A stretch of DNA of 5,741 nt from an uncultured Nitrospinaceae bacterium. Lineage in GTDB: Bacteria > Nitrospinota > Nitrospinia > Nitrospinales > VA-1. Each line of letters opens with the position of its first letter. Positions within the stretch are counted from its first letter, which is position 1. Positions 1 through 5,741 of the stretch are shown here, in pieces. The position numbers and the translations under genes were made by a program. The notes below the pieces were generated by a model. It searched no databases, had not been told where the DNA came from, and saw only the letters and a list, made by a program, of their open reading frames with translations. The DNA lies in assembly GCA_938073925.1 (NCBI GenBank), contig CALJGH010000199.1, positions 1-5,741 of the forward strand, given 5' to 3'.

Positions 1-13
1 GGCAACCCCAATC

Positions 14-2380
14 CTATTCAGTTTCAATCGGGCTGACATAGACTTCACGGGGTTTGACTCCATCAGATGGACCTACCACCCCTTCTCGCTCCATGGTTTC
101 TATGATTCGTGCAGCCCTATTATAGCCTATCCTCAAGCGTCGCTGGATATAAGAAATGGACGCTTGCCTTTCTTTAGCAACAATTGCCAATGCTTCATCA
201 TATTTGTCATCATATTCCTCTTCTTCCGCTTCATCTTTTGCTTCAATCTCGGCGGCTTGAAAAATATCTTCTTCATAAAGAGGTTTCGCCTGTTTCTTAA
301 TGAAACCCACAATTTTTTCAATCTCTTCATCGCTGACCATGACCCCATGCAGCCTTAGCAAATTGGATGATCCCGGTGGAAGGAAGAGCATATCCCCTCG
401 GCCTAATAATTTATCGGCACCCATTGCATCGAGAATGGTTCTCGAGTCCACCCGCGAAGTTACCTTATACGACATTCGGGTTGGGAAATTAGCTTTGATG
501 ATTCCGGTCAACACATCTACCGACGGACGTTGCGTTGCGACGATCAAGTGAATGCCTGCCGCGCGAGCCATTTGTGCCAGACGAGTGAGAGAGTCTTCAA
601 CACCTTTCGATGCAACCATCATCAAGTCTGCCAACTCATCAATGAGCACAACTATATAAGGAAGTTTTGCAGGGGGTTCTGGAAGCAACACTTCTTCTTC
701 CTCATCTTCATTGTCTTCGCTGACAGGTTTTAAACCTTTATTTGCTTTTTCATGTTTTTTAAATTCTATTTCATATTCTTTTTGAAGTTTTTCAGCTAGG
801 TCATTAAAGCCATTAATATTTCTGACTCCGCGCTCTGCCATCATTTTGTAGCGCGATTCCATTTCGGTAACAGCCCACTGCAGCGCCGCCGCCGCCTTTT
901 TTGGATTGGTGACCACCGGCGCGATGAGATGCGGGATGCCATCGTAAACAGAAAGCTCCAGCATTTTAGGATCAATCATAATCATCTTAACTTCATCTGG
1001 AGTGGCATTGAGCAAGATGCTGCATATCATGGAGTTGAGCCCAACACTTTTTCCTGACCCAGTCGACCCCGCCATGAGTAAATGCGGTGTTTTTGCGAGG
1101 TCTTGCACTGCCGGCTCACCGGTAATGTCTTTACCGATTGCCAAAGTCAATTTAGAATCCGATCCTTGGAATTCATCCGATTCCATAACATCTCTAAAAT
1201 AAATGGTTTCACGGCGAAGGTTGGGAATCTCAATCCCGACTACGGACTTGCCTGGAACAGGGGCGAGAATGCGCAAGCTCAAACAACGCATCGCCAAAGC
1301 CAAATCATCCGTAAGAGAAGAAATGCGACTCACTTTTATTCCCGGAGCCGGTTCGTATTCAAATATAGTGATAACGGGACCGGGTAAAACTTGAACGACC
1401 CGACCCTGGACTCCAAAATCCGCCAGCTTTTTCTCCAAAATCGCGCTGCTTGCTAATATGTCTTTATGCGCCTTATTCGTATCTGTACCGATATCAGGTG
1501 GTATATCGTTTAACAAGGATAACGGCGGAACCTGATAATTGCTGGATGAACCCATAAAAGGAAAATGGTCTTGCACTACAAAGTCTTGCTTTTCTTCCTT
1601 TTTCTTTTTTTCGGGCTTTTCTTTAGTTTGTATCACCACAGGTTCAGGACGCGAGCGAGTGACAATAACCGGATCGCTGTCATTTATTTTAGCTTCAGCG
1701 GATTCAGCGCGCGCCTTCTGTATTTTTTCAAATGTGGATTTCATTCCTTGAAAAGTTTTTCCCATCCCTTCCAACGTTTTTATCGTCAGAGTTTTTAGAC
1801 CATTCGCTCCCAACCACAACCCAGCACCTATCATAGAAACAATTTTGCCTACAGTTTCGACAAGAACATTGACTTCGAGGCGAGTCATAACCATGAATGA
1901 AATAAACAATAATGTTATGAGGGTCAACACGGCTCCAGAAGGATTCAACCAAGTAACCAGAAACCCTCCCAGCCCATCGCCGACCAAACCACCTACAGGT
2001 ACGGCTTTGCCGAAGAAAGGATCGGCAGTAAACTTTATAGCCAGCAAAGAACAAAGCCCTATCAGAAACAGAGTTCCTGAACCTAAAATTAACGTCCAGT
2101 TTTGAACCTGCTTACTGCGAATCAATGCCCAGCCTAAGATTGCAGTGATAACGGGAAAAAAGAAAGAACCACTGCCGAAAACACGTGCCAGTCCATCTGC
2201 AAGATAGGCTCCTACCATGCCGCCGGAATTGACCACGTTCATTCCCGTCACGCTTTTATTGAAGGAAGGGTCACCAGACGAAAAAGTTATCAGTGCCATA
2301 AAGCCGAATACGGTAAAGGCAAATGCAACCACACCAAAAAAATCTCGAATCAATATATGTACTGTTTTTTCTTCACTCAT
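14..2380 (-). CDS. ftsK: DNA translocase FtsK (septal chromosome-segregation motor)
   Basis: This is a membrane-anchored, ATP-driven DNA pump that moves chromosome termini across the closing septum and, in the family, activates XerCD recombination at dif. Residues 1-195 are hydrophobic, with membrane segments near 13-33, 71-87, 94-116 and 138-165. A short Lys/Glu-rich linker follows (about 205-275), far shorter than in E. coli. The motor has Walker A GSTGSGKS at 438-445 and Walker B VVLIDE at 577-582, followed by the conserved VATQRPSVDVLTGIIKANFP (614-633). Residues about 725-783 form the winged-helix gamma domain that reads polar DNA signals, with the typical RIGYNRAARIIETMEREGVV (750-769). 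Acidic stretches lie at 554-563 and 711-729. At 788 residues it is complete. The ATG overlaps the nadB stop by eight bases and has no clear Shine-Dalgarno sequence, so translation is probably coupled to nadB. All key motor residues are present. Confidence 0.97.
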   Translation of the reverse strand: MSEEKTVHILIRDFFGVVAFAFTVFGFMALITFSSGDPSFNKSVTGMNVVNSGGMVGAYLADGLARVFGSGSFFFPVITAILGWALIRSKQVQNWTLILGSGTLFLIGLCSLLAIKFTADPFFGKAVPVGGLVGDGLGGFLVTWLNPSGAVLTLITLLFISFMVMTRLEVNVLVETVGKIVSMIGAGLWLGANGLKTLTIKTLEGMGKTFQGMKSTFEKIQKARAESAEAKINDSDPVIVTRSRPEPVVIQTKEKPEKKKKEEKQDFVVQDHFPFMGSSSNYQVPPLSLLNDIPPDIGTDTNKAHKDILASSAILEKKLADFGVQGRVVQVLPGPVITIFEYEPAPGIKVSRISSLTDDLALAMRCLSLRILAPVPGKSVVGIEIPNLRRETIYFRDVMESDEFQGSDSKLTLAIGKDITGEPAVQDLAKTPHLLMAGSTGSGKSVGLNSMICSILLNATPDEVKMIMIDPKMLELSVYDGIPHLIAPVVTNPKKAAAALQWAVTEMESRYKMMAERGVRNINGFNDLAEKLQKEYEIEFKKHEKANKGLKPVSEDNEDEEEEVLLPEPPAKLPYIVVLIDELADLMMVASKGVEDSLTRLAQMARAAGIHLIVATQRPSVDVLTGIIKANFPTRMSYKVTSRVDSRTILDAMGADKLLGRGDMLFLPPGSSNLLRLHGVMVSDEEIEKIVGFIKKQAKPLYEEDIFQAAEIEAKDEAEEEEYDDKYDEALAIVAKERQASISYIQRRLRIGYNRAARIIETMEREGVVGPSDGVKPREVYVSPIETE

Positions 2381-4031
2381 GGGTCACTATTCTCGGGTTA
2401 ATCGGGGTTATCAATCTACGGGCGGTGTCCTGAGAAACGTTATCGCGTTTCCAGTTTTCATCATCCGTATCCAGGTGGTCGAGGTTGAAATGCAAGCCTC
2501 GACTTTCTTTTCGCGTCAACGCACCTTGAATAATCAACTGAGCGGTGATAGCAATGTTTCTAAGCTCTAAAGTGTCTTTAGTGATTTTAAAATTCCAGTA
2601 GTATTCCTGAATTTCTTCCAGAAGAAGTTGAATGCGACGCTCCGCTCGCTTGAGACGTTTGTCGGAACGAACAATGCCAACATAATTCCACATCAAACGA
2701 CGTATCTCATCCCAGTTATGCGAAACCACAACTGACTCGTCACTGTCTACCGCACTTCCAGGATCCCATGCAGGAATTTGTTCCAACTGATTCTGTGAAT
2801 TTTTCGATTCTTTAAACAAGCTCACTGCCTTGTCAACAGCACGATGCGAAAGCACCAGTCCTTCCAACAACGAATTGGAAGCCAGTCGGTTGGCACCATG
2901 CAATCCAGAAAAACAAACTTCGCCGCTGGAAAACAATCTTTTGATATTCGTTTGTCCGTTCGCATCAACAATCAGTCCACCGCACATATAGTGGGCCGCA
3001 GGCACAACAGGAATACGCTCTTTAGACATATCAAAACCGAATTCAAGACAGGTTTTGTAAATATTCGGGAAGCGCTCGCGAATACGGTAACCTTCTAGAT
3101 GCGTGACATCAAGATAAACACAATCGTCACCGCTCTTTTTCATTTCATAGTCAATGGCGCGAGCGACTACATCGCGTGGCGCGAGGCAACCCAAGTCATG
3201 GTAGTTCTCCATGAACGTGTCGCCATTTTCCAAACACAAAATGCCGCCTTCACCGCGCACCGTTTCAGAAATCAAAAACGATTTTGCTTTAGGATGAAAA
3301 AGACAAGTGGGATGGAACTGGAAAAACTCCATATTGGCAATCTTCGCACCCGCCCGATAAGCAACGGCGATGCCATCTCCTGTAGCGGTATCCGGGTTGG
3401 ACGTATAGAGATAAACTTTTCCTGCTCCCCCTGAGGCGAGCAAGATCACATCGGCCACCATGGTTTCTACCTGACTCGTCTTATGGTTCAGCACATAAAG
3501 CCCCAACGCCTCATCATCAGAACTGCCCGGTTGAATTTTGTCATCGAGCCTGGCCTTGGTGATCAGATCGATAGCCATATGGTGCTCAAAAATTTCTATA
3601 TTTTTTACAGCGTGTACCGCTTCGATTAGTGTTTTTTCAATTTCCCAACCCGTGAGATCGTGGGCATGAAGAATGCGACGTTTGGAATGACCGCCTTCTT
3701 TTCCTAAATCGAATTCCGTGCCGCGCAAATCAAATTGCGCTCCCAGATCAATCAATTCACGGATTCTCGCCGGGCCTTCACGGCAGGCGATACGCACAAA
3801 GTCTTCGTGACAGAGTCCGCGTCCTGTTTCCACCGTATCCTGAACGTGCAACTCGAAAGAATCATCTTCCGCCATCACCGAAGCAATACCGCCTTGGGCA
3901 TATTTCGTGGCAGACTCTTCCAAAGCATCTTTGGTGATGATACCGACCGATCCGAATTTGCAAACCTTGAGAGCAAAGGTCAGTCCAGCAACGCCAGAGC
4001 CAATTACAATAAAATCCTTTTGCATAGCCAT
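2373..4031 (-). CDS. nadB: L-aspartate oxidase (quinolinate synthase subunit B)
   Basis: This cytoplasmic FAD enzyme oxidises L-aspartate to iminoaspartate, which NadA condenses with dihydroxyacetone phosphate to quinolinate, the first step of de novo NAD synthesis. NadA is not in the window. The dinucleotide-binding GSGVAG lies at 11-16. The family motif KEGGHSKRRILHAHDLTG starts at 111. FQFHPTCL (237-244), APRDVVARAI (284-293) and PAAHYMCGG (344-352) supply the expected active-site His240, Arg286 and His347. The C-terminal FAD signature GEVCFSGLHGANRLASNSLL spans 370-389, and a helical domain occupies about 430-545. These motifs separate it from SdhA/FrdA relatives. The length of 552 is normal. 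The start at 4031 gives MAMQKDFIVIGSG; a second in-frame ATG at 4025 is possible. No Shine-Dalgarno sequence is at normal distance: AAGGAG at 4057-4052 is 20 bases away and inside the predicted promoter spacer. The gene appears to head an operon with ftsK. Confidence 0.96.
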   Translation of the reverse strand: MAMQKDFIVIGSGVAGLTFALKVCKFGSVGIITKDALEESATKYAQGGIASVMAEDDSFELHVQDTVETGRGLCHEDFVRIACREGPARIRELIDLGAQFDLRGTEFDLGKEGGHSKRRILHAHDLTGWEIEKTLIEAVHAVKNIEIFEHHMAIDLITKARLDDKIQPGSSDDEALGLYVLNHKTSQVETMVADVILLASGGAGKVYLYTSNPDTATGDGIAVAYRAGAKIANMEFFQFHPTCLFHPKAKSFLISETVRGEGGILCLENGDTFMENYHDLGCLAPRDVVARAIDYEMKKSGDDCVYLDVTHLEGYRIRERFPNIYKTCLEFGFDMSKERIPVVPAAHYMCGGLIVDANGQTNIKRLFSSGEVCFSGLHGANRLASNSLLEGLVLSHRAVDKAVSLFKESKNSQNQLEQIPAWDPGSAVDSDESVVVSHNWDEIRRLMWNYVGIVRSDKRLKRAERRIQLLLEEIQEYYWNFKITKDTLELRNIAITAQLIIQGALTRKESRGLHFNLDHLDTDDENWKRDNVSQDTARRLITPINPRIVTHE

Positions 4032-4066
4032 GCCCAGATTATATCGAATTACTCCTTAAAATTCAA
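4032..4066 (-). promoter_or_regulatory. Sigma-70-type promoter of nadB-ftsK, predicted leaderless start
   Basis: On the minus strand, TTGAAT at 4066-4061 (four of six to the -35 consensus) is followed after exactly 17 bases by a perfect TATAAT at 4043-4038. Six bases later comes the A of the nadB ATG at 4031. A transcription start at the usual distance from the -10 would fall on or next to that ATG, giving an mRNA with little or no leader. The only good Shine-Dalgarno-like sequence, AAGGAG (4057-4052), lies within the promoter spacer and would not be transcribed from this promoter. A further upstream promoter cannot be ruled out. Confidence 0.65.
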
Positions 4067-4164
4067 ATCATTAGCATGGGAGGCTGGTCTGCATTATTCT
4101 TGATAGCAGTCGATGCTTCTTTAGCGCTTGAAAAAGTCCTTTTTACTCCTTTTGGCCTTAATTC

Positions 4165-4232
4165 AATCCCTCTCCCTTGCGCGGGACTCAAGCTCTATCA
4201 TCTGAGAGCTTGACGGGCTAGGTGATGGGATT
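4165..4232. repeat. Inverted repeat / imperfect long hairpin between nadB and the BtuF-like gene
   Basis: A perfect 9-bp dyad, TCAAGCTCT (4188-4196) and AGAGCTTGA (4205-4213), encloses an eight-base loop. An outer pair, AATCCC (4165-4170) and GGGATT (4227-4232), extends it to a broken 68-base hairpin, with partial pairing between. No T-run follows on either strand, so it is not a standard intrinsic terminator, though it could stall or protect the 3' end of the BtuF-like transcript. The CCCTCTCCC...GGTGATGGG flanks resemble dispersed palindromic intergenic repeats found in many bacterial genomes; a degraded copy is a reasonable guess that copy number would settle. Confidence 0.5.
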
Positions 4233-4257
4233 TCGATAGAAAGGGAAGTATGAAAAA

Positions 4258-5172
4258 CTAATTTTCAGGGCCGAGTTCGATTATGGCTGCTTTATAACGT
4301 TCGCCAAAATCGGCGAAGAGTTCCGGGTGGGTGCAATAAGCGAGAATTTCCAGGGAATCGAGAATACGTGGGCCGGGGCGATTGAAATAGGAATTGCCAT
4401 CGACTAGATAAATCCGCGGGGGATTTTTCCAGTCAGGGAGCTGCTCTCTTAATAATTCGAGTTCTTTCAAGGTTTGGTCGAGTTTGTATCCACAGGGTTT
4501 GACCACCACCACATCGGGTTCTATTCTTACAAGGTCTTCCTTTTTAACAACTGGTGCGAGTTGCCCGCTTTTAGCGATACATATCTGACCTCCCACTATA
4601 TCGATCATTTCTGGCAACCACATACCACCGATATAAATAGGATCAAGCCATTCAACGGTCAGCACCTTCGGTGCAATACTATTTTCACTCCGCGTTTGAA
4701 CTGCTTTGATTCTTGCATCTGCTTCAGCCTTAAACTCGCGCCCTTTTAAGCTGACTGATAATTGGTCGGCTACGCTTTGCACATCGTCCCAGATATCGCC
4801 GAGCATTTTTGGTTTGAGAGAAATGATTCGCGTATTTTTGTCGAGGACTTCCTGACAAGCCTTTTCGACCTGCTCAAACGAAACGGCACAAACATCGCAC
4901 AAATCTTGAGTGATTATAAAATCGGGTTGGAGAGATTTTAAAAGGTCTACATCGAGGTCGTAAACAGAGACAGCGCTTTTCATCACTTTCATTACAGATT
5001 GATGAATGTTGCCACTCGACAAATCGGTATTGATTCTGCTTGAGGTAAGTTTTGGAAGCGAGGCAACCGCTTCAGGGAAATCGCATTCGTGTGAAACACC
5101 AACAAGATTTTTTTCTAACCCCAACCTTGCAATAATTTCCGTAGCTGAAGGTAACAGGGTAACCAGTTTCAT
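4258..5172 (-). CDS. BtuF-like cobalamin-binding/ABC substrate-binding-fold protein, apparently cytoplasmic
   Basis: The protein has the two-lobed helical-backbone fold of BtuF/TroA-type periplasmic binding proteins (COG0614 type). It starts MKLVTLLPSATEIIARLGLE, continues with VGVSHECDFP (24-33), a QPDFIITQDLCDVC block (82-95), VEWLDPIYIGGMWLPEM (173-189), KPCGY (225-229) and YFNRPGPRILDSLEIL (262-277). Homologues are usually called cobalamin-binding proteins, but the ligand of this subgroup is uncertain. No signal peptide or lipobox is present, and an in-frame stop at 5193-5191 rules out a longer N-terminus, so I infer a cytoplasmic location rather than transport. No BtuC/BtuD-like permease or ATPase gene is adjacent. 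His28, Cys30, Cys92, Cys95 and Cys227 could be cofactor or metal ligands. The start overlaps the stop of the upstream gene remnant as ATGA (5172-5169), and the Shine-Dalgarno sequence is weak (AAAGA at 5184-5180). I found no convincing promoter; TATAGT at 5211-5206 is the best -10 candidate but lacks a -35. Confidence 0.85.
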   Translation of the reverse strand: MKLVTLLPSATEIIARLGLEKNLVGVSHECDFPEAVASLPKLTSSRINTDLSSGNIHQSVMKVMKSAVSVYDLDVDLLKSLQPDFIITQDLCDVCAVSFEQVEKACQEVLDKNTRIISLKPKMLGDIWDDVQSVADQLSVSLKGREFKAEADARIKAVQTRSENSIAPKVLTVEWLDPIYIGGMWLPEMIDIVGGQICIAKSGQLAPVVKKEDLVRIEPDVVVVKPCGYKLDQTLKELELLREQLPDWKNPPRIYLVDGNSYFNRPGPRILDSLEILAYCTHPELFADFGERYKAAIIELGPEN

Positions 5173-5330
5173 TGTCGTATCTTTGTCTGTTTAAAAAATA
5201 AAAGTACTATAAAGATTAATGCAAAACTGCTGATATAAGTTCTCATTTTTAATCCTACAGGAACATAAGAAAATTCGATGCTGTGATTGCCTGGTCCCAG
5301 CTTAACTGAGAGGTAAAAAAATTCCCTACT
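5169..5330 (-). pseudogene. C-terminal remnant of a YfhO-like polytopic membrane protein
   Basis: An open frame of 53 codons runs from an in-frame stop at 5333-5331 to TGA at 5171-5169. It reads REFFYLSVKLGPGNHSIEF, then SYVPVGLK, then a membrane helix ISSFALIFIVLLFF and the tail KQTKIRQ. The pattern L-x-PG-x-H-x-(I/V)-E-F-x-Y-x-P just before a terminal helix with a basic tail is what I know from the C-terminus of YfhO-type membrane proteins (glycosyltransferase-like, many membrane segments, usually 700 residues or more). The rest of such a gene is missing; the pilin gene and its terminator stand in its place, and stops occur in frame upstream. The stop overlaps the BtuF-like start by four bases, as in a real operon. 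Alternatively, only the last 25 codons are translated as a small membrane peptide from ATG at 5246, which has AGGA six bases upstream. The family assignment is by eye. Confidence 0.55.
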
Positions 5331-5352
5331 TCACACTTAGCGAAGGAGGAAA
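5315..5352 (-). terminator. Rho-independent terminator of the pilin gene
   Basis: On the minus strand, eight bases after the pilin stop codon, the arm 5352-5340 (TTTCCTCCTTCGC) pairs with 5334-5322 (GTGAAGTAGGGAA) around the five-base loop TAAGT. The 13 positions include one mismatch (C5346/T5328) and two G-T wobbles. Seven T residues (5321-5315) follow the stem directly. This is the standard form of an intrinsic terminator and would separate pilin transcription from the BtuF-like gene. Confidence 0.8.
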
Positions 5353-5360
5353 TCATCAAA

Positions 5361-5741
5361 TCATTTCTTAAGTGCGGAAATGGTTCCAGCGGCGTCAATA
5401 CCATAACCTGCGGCATTGCCACCTGCACTATTTATAGCCTTTGCTGTAAAGTCTGTCTCCGTACCCGTACCATCAGTAATGGTAACGGTGGCAGAATCGA
5501 TGTATCCATAAGTCTCATTGGTAACACTTGCCGCAGTACAATTACCCGTAACCCCATTGTCATCCCAAAATTTCTTACAGGCATTATACAAATTACCCAA
5601 AGAAGCCTGAGTATCTAAGTTGTGCCTTCGATCTTGATATGCGCCGTATTGAGGAATTGCGATGGCCGCCAGAATACCAATAATAGCGATAATAATCAGC
5701 AATTCAATCAAAGTAAAACCCTTTTCACCCTTAACATTTCT
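5361..5741 (-). CDS. Type IV major-pilin-like prepilin, 5' end outside window
   Basis: This is a type IV pilin or pseudopilin subunit, made as a prepilin at the inner membrane, cleaved and methylated by a PilD-type peptidase and built into a fibre. The visible frame covers 126 residues and runs open to the window edge as RNVKGEKG^FTLIELLIII; no in-frame ATG or GTG lies in the visible leader, so the true start is beyond 5741. The TTG at 5711 codes the Leu of FTLIE and is not a start. Cleavage after Gly gives Phe1 and Glu5, both required in the family. The mature protein would be 118 residues, with an N-terminal membrane helix ending AIPQYGAYQDRR. Two Cys (mature 47 and 60) could close a 14-residue disulfide loop. 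The C-terminal half is rich in Thr, Gly and Ala and ends SALKK. The short length fits a compact pilin of the deltaproteobacterial kind; a minor pilin cannot be excluded. A terminator follows. Confidence 0.92.
   Translation of the reverse strand, partial: RNVKGEKGFTLIELLIIIAIIGILAAIAIPQYGAYQDRRHNLDTQASLGNLYNACKKFWDDNGVTGNCTAASVTNETYGYIDSATVTITDGTGTETDFTAKAINSAGGNAAGYGIDAAGTISALKK

Noticed and set aside
666..802. The acidic stretch between the two Walker motifs of FtsK as a possible novel inserted domain.
   Set aside because: The loop (residues about 527-573) is only slightly different in length from the variable linker at this place in other FtsK proteins and is low-complexity.
2217..2570. 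A 117-codon plus-strand open frame across the nadB/ftsK junction.
   Set aside because: It mirrors two certain genes on the other strand and has no coherent protein character.
3735..4103. A 122-codon plus-strand open frame crossing the nadB start and promoter.
   Set aside because: It is antisense to well-supported nadB codons and its translation shows no recognisable family or membrane pattern.
4070..4200. A minus-strand frame of about 42 codons from a TTG (LSPAQGRGIELRPKG...) in the spacer before nadB.
   Set aside because: It has no Shine-Dalgarno sequence or ATG start, runs through the inverted repeat, and resembles no known protein; most likely chance.
4188..4213. The 9-bp stem-loop as an intrinsic terminator of the BtuF-like gene.
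   Set aside because: There is no T-run after the stem in either direction.
5195..5224. TTGCAT-N18-TATTTT as a promoter for the BtuF-like gene.
   Set aside because: Both boxes match the consensus poorly and the region is AT-rich, where such matches are expected by chance.

Overview
The window reads almost entirely on the minus strand. From right to left it carries the 3' part of a type IV pilin gene (5741-5361), an intrinsic terminator, what looks like the last ~50 codons of a lost membrane-protein gene (5330-5169), a cytoplasmic BtuF-like substrate-binding-fold protein (5172-4258), a 226-bp spacer with an inverted repeat and a promoter, nadB (4031-2373) and ftsK (2380-14).

The type IV pilin and the classical NadB point to a Gram-negative bacterium of moderate GC content. 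The overall style of the proteins would fit a deltaproteobacterial or Nitrospinota-like lineage, but this is an impression and not proof. There are no tRNA or rRNA genes, CRISPR arrays, transposases or phage genes.

Two transcription units can be argued from sequence. The pilin gene ends in a strong stem-loop plus seven T residues, so it is probably transcribed separately from what follows. nadB has a good sigma-70-type promoter, TTGAAT-N17-TATAAT, whose -10 box lies only six bases from the start codon. nadB and ftsK overlap by eight bases (ATGAGTGA) and ftsK has no visible ribosome binding site, so the first step of de novo NAD synthesis and the chromosome-segregation DNA pump appear to be cotranscribed and translationally coupled.

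The most unusual part is the 190 bases between the pilin and the BtuF-like gene. An open frame there encodes a C-terminus of the kind seen in YfhO-type polytopic membrane proteins, and its stop codon overlaps the next start as ATGA. The rest of that gene is absent and the pilin with its terminator sits in its place, which suggests gene replacement or deletion upstream of an old operon. No wholly new defence or mobile system was found.
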